Of a stretch of DNA of 20,834 bases, positions 1-7,196 are shown piece after piece. The position numbers and the translations under genes are program-made. Source of the stretch: Oscillospiraceae bacterium (GTDB lineage: Bacteria > Bacillota > Clostridia > Oscillospirales > Ruminococcaceae); the NCBI GenBank assembly GCA_900765125.1, contig CAAFQL010000078.1:1-20834 (forward strand). Direction: 5' to 3'. The notes under the pieces are model-generated. The model was given only the letters and a program-made list of their open reading frames with translations. It was not told the origin of the DNA and made no database searches. Each line of letters starts with the position of its first letter. Within the stretch, counting starts at the first letter, position 1.

Positions 1-32
1 AAAAATGCAGCAGTCCTTTACGTCTACTTGTC

Positions 33-287
33 CTATAGCACAAAGTGCATTATCACCATAAGTACTACCCCGGGAATACCAAGTATCCCCGCCTGTGCTA
101 TGTTAAATAAATTAAGCTCCGGTGAAAAACTTATAATTCCGCCAAAATAATGCAGCATAATAAGTCCTACAAGCCCTGTAAGAGTTCCCCAGAGTATAGA
201 ACGTACAGTGTGCGCTCGTCTTAAATAATAAATAAACATAAAAACTCCAACTGCCGCCCACAGTGCATAAAAGCTGAATCCTTCCAT
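33..287 (-). CDS. bofA: BofA-family membrane protein (pro-sigmaK processing inhibitor-like)
   Basis: 84 residues, about the usual size for BofA. Two or three hydrophobic segments are visible: an N-terminal one around residues 5-21, a central one around 32-48, and a C-terminal one around 65-83 ending in a glycine/proline-containing stretch (GILGIPGVVLMVIMHFVL) typical of the family. In Bacillus, BofA is an integral membrane protein that holds the SpoIVFB intramembrane protease inactive until late sporulation; that role here is inferred from family only. The ATG is preceded by GGAGG with a 7-base spacer. It is the last visible gene of a four-gene minus-strand operon, 14 bases after the preceding stop. 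SpoIVFA and SpoIVFB are not in the window, so the partner protease cannot be confirmed. Confidence 0.8.
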   Translation of the reverse strand: MEGFSFYALWAAVGVFMFIYYLRRAHTVRSILWGTLTGLVGLIMLHYFGGIISFSPELNLFNIAQAGILGIPGVVLMVIMHFVL

Positions 288-301
288 TATGCTTCCTCCA
301 T

Positions 302-616
302 TTATGTGAGTAAATACGCCAGTGCCATCATAAGCTTTTTGTTGCTGCCGTCCTTATATATCATAGCAAGCAAAGCAATTATGAGCATTTTATCACTATC
401 AAGATTTTTCAGAATATCAAGATCAAGTCCGAATGGCATCCTGAAATTTTCTGCTTTAGCCTTTTGACTTTCTTCCTGTGCAGTGCCTTCCCTTTTTTCT
501 GTTTCCTGATCAGCAGTCTGATTACAACCATCTCCATAATGCCGATTGTATGGTACTTTCTGCTGCCTTTGTTCTCTTCTGACATTGCCGCTGCTGCGAC
601 CTGCGTTATTTTCCAT
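302..616 (-). CDS. Hypothetical small protein, charged N-terminus and hydrophobic C-terminal helix
   Basis: 104 residues, not recognised as a named family. Residues 1-60 are polar and low-complexity (rich in Gln, Arg, Glu, Lys), probably disordered. Residues 61-104 look structured, beginning MPFGLDLDILKNLDSDK and continuing as a hydrophobic Leu/Ile/Ala/Met-rich pair of helices interrupted by the polar turn KDGSNKK. The C-terminal part could be a membrane-associated hairpin or an amphipathic helical pair. The ribosome site is AAAGGGCGG, which begins in the stop region of the upstream gene and lies about 11 bases before the ATG. Spacing to both neighbours is about 15 bases, so co-translation with the 117-residue gene and bofA is likely. 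Function unknown; the link to sporulation is by context only. Confidence 0.75.
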   Translation of the reverse strand: MENNAGRSSGNVRREQRQQKVPYNRHYGDGCNQTADQETEKREGTAQEESQKAKAENFRMPFGLDLDILKNLDSDKMLIIALLAMIYKDGSNKKLMMALAYLLT

Positions 617-631
617 AATGTATACCGCCCT

Positions 632-985
632 TTAAAGAAAATCTTTTAGAATTCCGGTATCTTTTAAGGTTTTCCAAACACTTAACATCTTTAGAAGTTT
701 TACAGCTTTATCTACCTTATGCTGCCTTTCTTCTTTCAGATGAGGTTTCAGCGCAAGAAGCAGCGCTGCATCCTCATCATTTTTTGTACTATTCATCAGT
801 GACGACAGCTCCATGAGCTTTCCTATATCAAACCCCATATCTGCGGACGATTGTTCCTGCTGTGCAGTCTGTCCTTTATCATCCGCAGCTTCATTATCGT
901 CCATCAATGCTGCCAGCTCCTGAAGCTGCTGCATACTCTCCGGATCTGACAAAACAGACTGCATCTTGCCAAACAAATCATCCAT
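632..985 (-). CDS. Hypothetical helical acidic protein
   Basis: 117 residues, no recognised family. Residues 1-30 form a Gln/Leu-rich amphipathic helix. Residues 31-55 are an acidic, Gln/Asp-rich linker. Residues 56-117 are predicted helical, with the pattern LLLALKPHLKEERQHKVDKA followed by a Leu/Lys helix and a C-terminal KDTGILKDFL. No signal peptide or membrane segment is visible, so it is likely cytoplasmic or peripheral. The RBS AAGGAG sits 8 bases before the ATG and overlaps the region just after the stop of the 85-residue gene (12 bases between genes). The well-spaced RBS and conserved-looking C-terminal half argue that this is a real gene. Confidence 0.75.
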   Translation of the reverse strand: MDDLFGKMQSVLSDPESMQQLQELAALMDDNEAADDKGQTAQQEQSSADMGFDIGKLMELSSLMNSTKNDEDAALLLALKPHLKEERQHKVDKAVKLLKMLSVWKTLKDTGILKDFL

Positions 986-997
986 AATAGCTGCTCC

Positions 998-1255
998 TTA
1001 CTGCGGACTTTTACCTGTGAGCTTTTCATAAAGCGCCTTTGCCTGAGGACTTTGCATAAGCTTTTCCATCTTATCCTTATTTCCCATAATTGACTGTAAC
1101 TTCTGCTTTTCATTTGTTCCCATATTCTTAACAGCACTATCAAGCTTTCCCGACTGGAGTGCCTGCTTTAATTCATCAGGCTGAACCCCAAGCTTTCCGC
1201 TTACTGTCTTAAGAAGACTTTGCAGCTGGTCATTATTTATAGGTGTTTTGTCCAT
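998..1255 (-). CDS. Hypothetical small helical protein, first gene of the BofA-linked operon
   Basis: 85 residues, rich in Lys, Gln, Leu and Met, with no hydrophobic membrane segment. The sequence reads as four or five short amphipathic helices: residues about 7-20, 25-34, 37-44, 48-54 and 58-80. This resembles a compact helical bundle rather than a disordered protein. It is not recognised as a named family. The RBS (GAAAGGA) is about 10 bases before the ATG. It is the first gene of a minus-strand operon whose later members are two more unknown small proteins and BofA. Its start lies opposite the promoter of the divergent phosphoesterase gene. I could not pick out a convincing minus-strand promoter in the 92-bp divergent gap. 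Confidence 0.75.
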   Translation of the reverse strand: MDKTPINNDQLQSLLKTVSGKLGVQPDELKQALQSGKLDSAVKNMGTNEKQKLQSIMGNKDKMEKLMQSPQAKALYEKLTGKSPQ

Positions 1256-1285
1256 AATAAAAATTTCCTTTCTCTAAAAAATAAG

Positions 1286-1314
1286 TTGTCATTAAAAGAT
1301 TTATGTGTTATAAT
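1286..1314 (+). promoter_or_regulatory. Near-consensus vegetative sigma promoter for the phosphoesterase operon
   Basis: TTGTCA at 1286-1291, a 17-base spacer, and TATAAT at 1309-1314 with an upstream TG (TGTTATAAT, extended -10). Transcription should begin near 1321. This lies downstream of a possible upstream ATG at 1303 and so supports the ATG at 1348 as the true start of the phosphoesterase gene. Confidence 0.8.
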
Positions 1315-1347
1315 AATTGTGTATACTTGAAAGTTGAGGTAATTTAT

Positions 1348-1836
1348 ATGCGTATTATTGTTATTTCAGATACACACGGAGCTTATAACCATCTTTATAA
1401 AGTGGTTATGGATAATTTTAAAGCTGACGCCTTTATTCATTTAGGTGACTGTTTAGACGAATGTATGGAACTTCTCAGGAACTTCCCTGCTCTTGCAGAG
1501 CGTTTTTACTTCGTTAAAGGCAACTGTGATTATGGCAGCAGCGTACCTGTTTACAAAATTATTGATATCGCACCTGGGCATAGGATCTTTGCCACTCACG
1601 GTCACAGATACGGCGTACAATACGATACCGGAACACTTGTTACTACTGCTAAAGAAAATGACTGCGACATTGCATTGTTTGGTCACACTCATGTGCGTCT
1701 TTGCACATATGAAGACGGTGTTCACATTATGAATCCCGGCAGTGCTTCTCGTCCAAGAGACGGCAAACCTGCTTCATATGGCTTTGTTGACATTACAAAT
1801 GCAGGTATTGTTACAAATAATGTATCTATAACATGA
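1348..1836 (+). CDS. YfcE/MJ0936-family metallophosphoesterase
   Basis: 162 residues, the usual size for this small calcineurin-like phosphoesterase family (YfcE/YsnB type). The metal-binding motifs are all visible: D8-x-H10 in ISDTHG, G33-D34, G58-N59-C-D, T83-H84-G-H86 and G112-H113-T-H115, followed by the NPGS motif (129-132) and RP. Together these predict a cytoplasmic dinuclear-metal phosphodiesterase; the physiological substrate cannot be read from sequence. The start at 1348 is chosen because it gives the canonical MRIIVISDTHG N-terminus, has GAGGT 7 bases upstream, and lies just inside the transcript from the 1286-1314 promoter. The in-frame ATG at 1303 lies upstream of the predicted transcript start. 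In many Firmicutes this gene lies beside an XTP/dITP pyrophosphatase gene, which is not seen here. Confidence 0.9.
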   Translation: MRIIVISDTHGAYNHLYKVVMDNFKADAFIHLGDCLDECMELLRNFPALAERFYFVKGNCDYGSSVPVYKIIDIAPGHRIFATHGHRYGVQYDTGTLVTTAKENDCDIALFGHTHVRLCTYEDGVHIMNPGSASRPRDGKPASYGFVDITNAGIVTNNVSIT

Positions 1837-1902
1837 TTTCTGATTCCATTATATGCTGCAAATTAACAAAAGTTTCCTTTAACCTTTAAGGAGGTTCTCT
1901 AT

Positions 1903-4275
1903 ATGCAAAAATCTATTAATAATATCAGGGCTGTACCATTTTATAAAACAGGTGGATTCATTGCATTTGCACTGGGATTTTTATCTCTTATAGTCGTTTT
2001 ACTGCCAATTATCATTGGAGAAAAAGGCTATTTTATCTACTATGGTGACTACAACGCACAGCAGATGCCATTTTATCACCTTGCGGCAGAAGCCGTAAAA
2101 AATGGAAACTTCGGCTGGAACTGGACAACTGACCTGGGAGCGAACTTCATTGGCTCCTATGCATTTTATCTGATAGGAAGTCCTTTTTTCTGGATAACTG
2201 CCATCTTGCCGTCGTCATGGATAATTCATTTGATGCCGTTTATGCTTGCTGTAAAACATGGTGTTGCAGCACTCACGGCATATGCCTATAAAAAACGATT
2301 TGTAAAAAGCCGTGAAGCTGCCATTATCGGCGGACTACTGTATGCATTTTCGGGATTTCAGATTTTCAATATATTTTTTAATCACTTTCAGGATGTTACA
2401 GCTCTATTTCCTCTTATGTTGATTGCAATGGAAGAGCTTATATGCAATAACAGAAAGGGAATATTTGCCTTGACAACTGCACTTATGGCTGCGTTAAATT
2501 ACTTTTTCTTTACGGGAGAAGCTGTATTCTTAGTGATTTATTTCATAGTACGCTGCTTCTCAAAGGATTTCCCTGCTACACCTAAAAAGTTTTTCACACT
2601 GCTTCTTGAAGCAATTATAGGTGTTATGCTCGCCTGCATTATACTTCTTCCTGCTGCACTGGCTATTCTCAGTAATTACCGAATAAATGAGCATTTATAT
2701 GGTCTTGATATGGTCATTTACGGCGACAAAACAAGGATATTCCGTATCATAGAAAGCTTTTTTATGATACCAGACGCTCCAGCAAGACCAAACTTGTTTG
2801 CAGAAGGTGCAGGAAAATGGGCATCTATTGGCGGTTATCTGCCGCTGTTCTCAATGACAGGTGTTATTGCATTTCTCAAATATAAAGATGGTCACTGGGC
2901 TAAGAGAATTTTTATAATCTGCATGATATGTGCATTTATTCCAATTCTAAATTGCAGTTTTTATATGTTAAACAGCTCATACTATGCAAGATGGTTCTTT
3001 ATGCCAATACTCATTATGGCAATGATGACAGCTGTCGTGATCGATGCGAAAAACGAAGAAAATATCCCTATGAAAGACGGCATATGGATAACAGCTGCTA
3101 TAACAGCTGCCTTTGGCATAATTTCACTGCTGCCTGTAAAAAAAGAAGATACTACAGAATTTTTCTCACTTACAAAATATCCGGTGCATTTCTGTATCGT
3201 TTTTGCAATTGCAGCTGTTTCGCTTGTCGCAGTGATATTTATCGCAAAAAGACGAAAGCAAAAAAAGCTTTCTCTAAAAAGGGTTCTTGTGCTTACAGTA
3301 ACAGCTTGTGTGATATGTACCGCATCTATCGTATACTTCGGTGCAGTAAGCCGAGACACAGCACTGAAATATATCGACCGTGCCATTGACAGCGAGAACG
3401 ACGTAACATTAAATGTTACTGATGATAACTTTTTCCGTCTTGATATTTCTAAGAATATGGACAATTACCCCATGCTATGGGATCTTCCAAATATGCGTTG
3501 TTTTCACAGTGTTGTGCCGGGTTCTGTCATGGAATTCTATGCAGCAGCAGGAATTGGCAGAGATGTTGCGTCACGTCCCGATAAAGAACACTTTGCTCTG
3601 AGAGGACTTTTCTCTGTAAAATATTACTTTGACGAAATAAGAAGAGATGATAACGAAAACAATACCAAATCACCTATTCCCGGGTTTGAATTCAAAGAAG
3701 ATATGAATGGTTTTCATGTATTCGAAAACAAATACTTTATACCTATGGGATTTACATTTGATAATTATATTTCAAGAAGTGACTGGGAAAAAATCAGTGA
3801 GGAAAACCGCACCTCTGTTCTTATTCGTGCAATCGTATTGGAAGATGACGATGTTCAGAAATATGACAGTATTCTGAATGAACTTCCTGCATATGAGAAA
3901 ATAGTATCAGAAAAGGATTATATTTCTGAATGCGAAAAAAGAATCTCAAGCTCATGTGATACATTTGAATATGATTCCTACGGTTTCAAGGCGACTATAA
4001 CATCCGACAAAGATAACCTTGTATTTTTCAGTGTTCCATTTGATGAGGGCTTTACTGCCAAAGTAAACGGTGAAGAAACAGAGATCGAAATGGTAAACGC
4101 AGGCTTTATGGCAGTTCCTGTACAGGCAGGAGAAAATACAATAGAATTTGAATACGAAACACCCGGACTTAAAGCAGGTGCATTTATTTCACTGGCAGGT
4201 GTTCTACTGCTTATTGCATACGTGGGTGCAAATCGTATTATAGTTAAAAAGGGAGGAAAAGCTAATGCATCTTGA
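1903..4275 (+). CDS. YfhO-family large membrane protein
   Basis: 790 residues. The N-terminal two thirds (about residues 15-480) hold roughly a dozen hydrophobic transmembrane segments. The first loop carries the family-typical YYGDYNAQQMPFYH and an aromatic, glycine-rich stretch. A soluble region (about 490-760) ends in a beta-rich module with the pattern FFSVPFDEGFTAKVNGE, and a last transmembrane segment is followed by a Lys-rich tail. This matches the bacterial YfhO family, which in Bacillus and Listeria is implicated in glycosylating lipoteichoic acid. A GT-C-like glycosyltransferase role is inferred here. AAGGAGGT at 1888-1895, 7 bases before the ATG, fixes the start. It is co-directional with the phosphoesterase (66-bp gap) and overlaps the NUDIX gene by 11 bases. 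Confidence 0.88.
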   Translation: MQKSINNIRAVPFYKTGGFIAFALGFLSLIVVLLPIIIGEKGYFIYYGDYNAQQMPFYHLAAEAVKNGNFGWNWTTDLGANFIGSYAFYLIGSPFFWITAILPSSWIIHLMPFMLAVKHGVAALTAYAYKKRFVKSREAAIIGGLLYAFSGFQIFNIFFNHFQDVTALFPLMLIAMEELICNNRKGIFALTTALMAALNYFFFTGEAVFLVIYFIVRCFSKDFPATPKKFFTLLLEAIIGVMLACIILLPAALAILSNYRINEHLYGLDMVIYGDKTRIFRIIESFFMIPDAPARPNLFAEGAGKWASIGGYLPLFSMTGVIAFLKYKDGHWAKRIFIICMICAFIPILNCSFYMLNSSYYARWFFMPILIMAMMTAVVIDAKNEENIPMKDGIWITAAITAAFGIISLLPVKKEDTTEFFSLTKYPVHFCIVFAIAAVSLVAVIFIAKRRKQKKLSLKRVLVLTVTACVICTASIVYFGAVSRDTALKYIDRAIDSENDVTLNVTDDNFFRLDISKNMDNYPMLWDLPNMRCFHSVVPGSVMEFYAAAGIGRDVASRPDKEHFALRGLFSVKYYFDEIRRDDNENNTKSPIPGFEFKEDMNGFHVFENKYFIPMGFTFDNYISRSDWEKISEENRTSVLIRAIVLEDDDVQKYDSILNELPAYEKIVSEKDYISECEKRISSSCDTFEYDSYGFKATITSDKDNLVFFSVPFDEGFTAKVNGEETEIEMVNAGFMAVPVQAGENTIEFEYETPGLKAGAFISLAGVLLLIAYVGANRIIVKKGGKANAS

Positions 4276-4810
4276 AGAAAAAACACTTTCAAGCAACCTT
4301 GCATATCAGGCAAAAATATTCCGTGTGACCAAGGATACAGCACTTATAGAGGATGGAACAGAAGCTGTTCGTGATGTAGTGCATCACTCAGGAGGGGTAT
4401 GTGTTGTTCCTCTTACGGATAGAGGAACTGTTCTAATGGTAAAGCAGTATCGTTATCCTATGCATGAGATCACATGGGAAATCCCCGCCGGAAAAATTGA
4501 ACCCGGAGAGGATCACTACGCCTGTGGTCTGCGTGAACTTCGTGAAGAGGCAGGCTGTACCTGCAAGAACTACACATATCTCGGTAAGCTCTATCCCACT
4601 CCTGCTTATGATACTGAAGTTATCCATATGTATCTTGCAAGGAAACTGTCTGCACCGGAAGAACAGGATCTTGATGACGGTGAATTTCTTGATGTTATAG
4701 AGATCCCCCTGAGTGATGCTATAGACATGATTATGAATGGAAAAATACACGATGCAAAAACCCAGATAGCCCTTCTTAAAACATGGGTGCTTATGCAGCA
4801 ATGCAAATAA
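4265..4810 (+). CDS. nudF: NUDIX hydrolase, ADP-ribose pyrophosphatase type
   Basis: 181 residues, typical of ADP-ribose pyrophosphatases. A perfect NUDIX box runs from G76 to C98: GKIEPGE, seven residues, then RELREEAGC, fitting GX5EX7REUXEEXGU. Upstream, KQYRYP and WEIPAGK are the ADPRase-type signature. Downstream, P-T-P-A-Y-D-T-E occupies the position of the proline-containing element of ADPRases. It should cleave ADP-ribose to AMP and ribose-5-phosphate with divalent metal in the cytosol. Related NUDIX substrates cannot be excluded. The start overlaps the yfhO reading frame by 11 bases and has GGGAGG about 8 bases upstream, indicating translational coupling. It is the last gene of its operon. 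Confidence 0.9.
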   Translation: MHLEEKTLSSNLAYQAKIFRVTKDTALIEDGTEAVRDVVHHSGGVCVVPLTDRGTVLMVKQYRYPMHEITWEIPAGKIEPGEDHYACGLRELREEAGCTCKNYTYLGKLYPTPAYDTEVIHMYLARKLSAPEEQDLDDGEFLDVIEIPLSDAIDMIMNGKIHDAKTQIALLKTWVLMQQCK

Positions 4811-4839
4811 TAAAAAACTGCCGCTGTTATTGCGGCAGT
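4811..4839 (-). terminator. Intrinsic terminator of spoVG
   Basis: An 8-bp perfect stem (ACTGCCGC at 4817-4824, GCGGCAGT at 4832-4839) with a 7-base loop. Read on the minus strand it is followed directly by a run of T (complement of the A-run at 4812-4817). It sits just after the spoVG stop. On the plus strand the hairpin is not followed by T residues, so it is a poorer terminator for the convergent NUDIX operon, although it may still protect that transcript's 3' end. Confidence 0.85.
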
Positions 4840-4850
4840 CATACAAATCG

Positions 4851-5129
4851 CTATTCAGATTCTGTTTCCAGAAGTATCATATGCCGGTTATATGCTTCAA
4901 TAACCTCATCCTCAAGCATTTTACGGGATGATACTGTAATGGGATGTACGATGTCACGGAAAACTCCGTTTTCGTCTTTTCTGCTCGGCATTGCCACAAA
5001 AAGTCTCTCATCACCTTGTACTACCTTGATGTCGTGAACTGCGAGCATATGATCTATAGTTATAGATACCACTGCACGGAGACGTCCTTCTGTGACTATT
5101 CTTCTGATTTTAATATCCGTAATTTCCAT
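4851..5129 (-). CDS. spoVG: SpoVG, septation/regulatory RNA- or DNA-binding protein
   Basis: 92 residues, close to the 84-97 of known SpoVG proteins. The N-terminus MEITDIKIRR, the central stretch AVVSITIDHMLAVHDIKVV and the motif FVAMPSRKDENGVFRDIVHP are diagnostic. SpoVG is a small dimeric nucleic-acid-binding regulator, in Bacillus linked to asymmetric septation and in Staphylococcus and Listeria to capsule and virulence control. AGGAGGTC lies about 5 bases before the ATG. It is monocistronic: divergent from murC, convergent with the NUDIX gene, and followed by its own terminator. I looked for a sigma-H-like promoter upstream and did not find a convincing one. SpoVG also occurs in non-sporulating Firmicutes, so by itself it is not proof of sporulation. 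Confidence 0.95.
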   Translation of the reverse strand: MEITDIKIRRIVTEGRLRAVVSITIDHMLAVHDIKVVQGDERLFVAMPSRKDENGVFRDIVHPITVSSRKMLEDEVIEAYNRHMILLETESE

Positions 5130-5204
5130 ATGATGACCTCCTGTATTATGAAGTTGTTCCCACAGGGATAGTATGGATAAGAATCGGGTAAAATATTCAT
5201 AGAC

Positions 5205-5213
5205 TGATACAAT
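5205..5213 (+). promoter_or_regulatory. Candidate extended -10 element for murC
   Basis: TGATACAAT (extended -10, TG-A-TACAAT) about 58 bases upstream of the preferred murC start. No good -35 hexamer is visible 16-18 bases upstream, so the assignment is tentative. Confidence 0.35.
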
Positions 5214-5270
5214 AAGGAACTGATTTCATAAGAACAGTTTCTAAAACAAAAAATAGAAAGAGTGATCATT

Positions 5271-6707
5271 TTGAACAAAGATATTTTAAACGGTAAAAAG
5301 CATATTCATTTCATCGGTATAGGCGGTTCAGGTATGTACCCTCTGGCACAGATACTCCATGCTAAAGGCTATTACCTCACCGGCTCAGACAACAACGAAA
5401 CAGAAACTCTGGATGCAGTACGCAAAATGGGAATACCTGTAATGCTGGGGCAGCGAGCTGAAAACATAGAAGGTGCTGACCTTATAGTTCATACGGCTGC
5501 TATTATGGCAGATAATCCAGAACTTATTGCGGCCAAGTCAAGCGGAGTTCCTGTACTTGAAAGAAGCGACCTTTTAGGTCTTGTTACAAGCTGGTATGAC
5601 AATGCTATCTGTGTTTCAGGTACACATGGAAAAACTACAACTACTTCTATGGTAACTCAGATACTGTACACAGCAGGAATTGACCTGTCTGCATTTATAG
5701 GGGGAAAACTTCCATGCATCGGCGGCAGCGGCAGAAGCGGCAGCAGTGATATTATGACCTGTGAAGCTTGCGAATTCGTTGATACATTCCTGAAGCTCTA
5801 TCCGGATATTACCGTGATACTGAACATTGATGCTGACCATCTTGATTATTTCGGTACAGTGGATAATATCATAAAATCATTCCATAAGTTCAGTGAAAAC
5901 ACAACCAAGGCTATTATCTATAATGGTGACGATGCAAATACCTGTAAGGCTGTAGAAGGCATTACGGGAAAGGAAATGATCTCTTACGGATTATCTGATA
6001 AGAATGACTACTATATTTCTGATATACGTCACATCTCCGGTCTTGAAACACGCTTTAATGTTATGCACAATGGTACTCTCCTGGGTGAGATAACTCTTCA
6101 TGTTGCCGGTGAACACAATATTCTCAATGCTGTAGCTGCTATAGCTGCTGCTCTCTATGTCGGCGCATCATTTGATGCTTGCAAAGATGGTCTATGTGAA
6201 TTCCGTGGTGCAGGCAGACGATTTGATAAAAAGGGAAAAGCTATGGGCATTACACTTGTAGATGACTATGCTCATCATCCAACAGAACTTACAGCTACCC
6301 TTAAAGCTGCCATGCAAATGCCTTTCCGTGAAGTATGGGCAGTATTCCAGCCGTTTACCTACTCAAGAACTGCTGATCATCTGGAAGAGTTTGCTCAGTC
6401 CCTTTCTATTCCTACTCATGCCGTTTTAACAGACATTATGGGGGGACGTGAAAAGAATACTATTCCAATATTTACAAGACAACTTGCAGAACTTATACCA
6501 AATTCAGTATGGTTCCCACAGGACGAATCCGATCCTGAATCCTGTGATAAGCGCAAATATGAAAATTTTGCAGAAGTATGTGATTACGTATGCACTCACG
6601 CACAGCCGGGCGACCTTGTAATAACACTTGGATGCGGAGATGTAAACAAGGTCAACAAAATGATACTCGATAAGCTTAGTGAAATGGAAGAAAAGTCCTG
6701 CAAATAA
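5271..6707 (+). CDS. murC: UDP-N-acetylmuramate--L-alanine ligase
   Basis: 478 residues from the preferred TTG start. Adds L-alanine to UDP-MurNAc in the cytoplasmic phase of peptidoglycan synthesis. Visible motifs (TTG numbering): N-terminal Rossmann HFIGIGGSGM, ATP P-loop GTHGKTT (117-123), C-E-A-C-E (164-168), N-I-D-A-D-H (185-190) and D-D-Y-A-H-H-P (331-337). The central motif is CEACEFVDTFL where Escherichia coli-type MurC has AEADESDGSFL; to my recollection this variant is common in Clostridia and not a sign of inactivity. Start choice: GTG at 5262 has no properly spaced RBS. TTG at 5271 lies 8 bases after GAAAGAG within a stretch (AGAAAGAGTGATC) that resembles an extended anti-16S sequence. 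The gene is divergent from spoVG, and a 123-bp gap separates it from zapA. Confidence 0.93.
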   Translation: MNKDILNGKKHIHFIGIGGSGMYPLAQILHAKGYYLTGSDNNETETLDAVRKMGIPVMLGQRAENIEGADLIVHTAAIMADNPELIAAKSSGVPVLERSDLLGLVTSWYDNAICVSGTHGKTTTTSMVTQILYTAGIDLSAFIGGKLPCIGGSGRSGSSDIMTCEACEFVDTFLKLYPDITVILNIDADHLDYFGTVDNIIKSFHKFSENTTKAIIYNGDDANTCKAVEGITGKEMISYGLSDKNDYYISDIRHISGLETRFNVMHNGTLLGEITLHVAGEHNILNAVAAIAAALYVGASFDACKDGLCEFRGAGRRFDKKGKAMGITLVDDYAHHPTELTATLKAAMQMPFREVWAVFQPFTYSRTADHLEEFAQSLSIPTHAVLTDIMGGREKNTIPIFTRQLAELIPNSVWFPQDESDPESCDKRKYENFAEVCDYVCTHAQPGDLVITLGCGDVNKVNKMILDKLSEMEEKSCK

Positions 6708-6754
6708 GTTTGAAAAAATTTGAAAAAGGTCTTTTCTTTTGATAAAAAATATAT

Positions 6755-6760
6755 TATAAT
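6755..6760 (+). promoter_or_regulatory. Candidate -10 element for the zapA operon
   Basis: TATAAT in an AT-rich stretch 76 bases before zapA. TTGATA at 6739-6744 is only 10 bases upstream and cannot serve as its -35; the correctly spaced hexamer is a poor TTTTCT. An upstream tandem AT-rich repeat (TTTGAAAAAA then TTTGAAAAAG, 6709-6728) could act as an UP element. Predicted transcription would start just before the hairpin at 6772. Confidence 0.45.
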
Positions 6761-6771
6761 GTAAGTAGTGT

Positions 6772-6801
6772 GCGGTTTGCATAGTACATAGTGCAAATCG
6801 C
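6772..6801 (+). promoter_or_regulatory. Hairpin in the zapA leader
   Basis: GCGGTTTGCA (6772-6781) pairs with TGCAAATCGC (6792-6801): ten base pairs, one of them G-U, around a 10-base loop. No T-run follows, so it is not an intrinsic terminator. It lies at or near the predicted mRNA 5' end, and the RBS (GAAAGGA, 6813-6819) is free downstream. A 5' stabiliser or protein-binding site is possible. Confidence 0.5.
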
Positions 6802-6830
6802 CATACCCTTACGAAAGGATTTATATACAT

Positions 6831-7196
6831 ATGACAAATAAAGTTAAAATAAGTGTATGCGGCAAGGAGTTTACCTTGCAGACTTCTCAGCCCTCGTCCT
6901 ATGTAATGGGACTGGCAAGAAATCTTGAAACAAAAATTCTGGAGATAACGTCCTCATCTACAAGTGCAACTCAGTTTACTGCCGCAATTATGGTTGCTCT
7001 TACTTTGATGGACGATCTGAATGCCGTAAATCAACAGATAGACCAGCTAAGAACTCAGTCTAAAACATATGTAGACGAAGCAGGCAAAACACGTCTGGAA
7101 CGTGATGCTGTTCTTGCAGAAAATCAACTTCTCAGAGATAGACTTTCAGCCCTTGAAAAAGAAGTGAAAAACAGCAGGGCTGGTTCTGCTTTATAA
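6831..7196 (+). CDS. zapA: Cell division protein ZapA
   Basis: 121 residues. The N-terminal domain matches ZapA: a beta strand VKISVCGKEFTL, then Y-V-M-G-L-A-R-N-L-E, then the helix-forming Q-F-T-A-A-I-M-V-A-L-T-L-M-D-D-L. The C-terminal half (about residues 60-115) is a charged heptad-like coiled coil. ZapA is a cytosolic oligomer that bundles FtsZ filaments and stabilises the Z ring. The sequence is on the long side (E. coli 109, B. subtilis 85), the extra length being in the coiled coil. GAAAGGA is 11 bases upstream of the ATG. The stop codon overlaps the start of the following U32 gene by one base (TAATG), so the two are translationally coupled. Confidence 0.9.
   Translation: MTNKVKISVCGKEFTLQTSQPSSYVMGLARNLETKILEITSSSTSATQFTAAIMVALTLMDDLNAVNQQIDQLRTQSKTYVDEAGKTRLERDAVLAENQLLRDRLSALEKEVKNSRAGSAL

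Noticed and set aside
464..649. Plus-strand 61-residue open frame opposite the small unknown genes
   Set aside because: It is antisense to a gene with a good RBS and operon context, and has no RBS of its own.
1303..1347. Upstream in-frame ATG that would extend the phosphoesterase by 15 residues
   Set aside because: It overlaps the -10 region of the promoter at 1286-1314, lacks an RBS, and the canonical family N-terminus begins at 1348.
5718..5750. GGC/AGC-rich repetitive stretch in murC
   Set aside because: It encodes a short Gly/Ser-rich loop and is explained by coding; no perfect tandem unit of note.
5755..5800. Apparent loss of the MurC AEADESD motif suggesting an inactive enzyme
   Set aside because: The replacement CEACEFVDTFL resembles the form I recall for clostridial MurC, and all other MurC motifs are intact.
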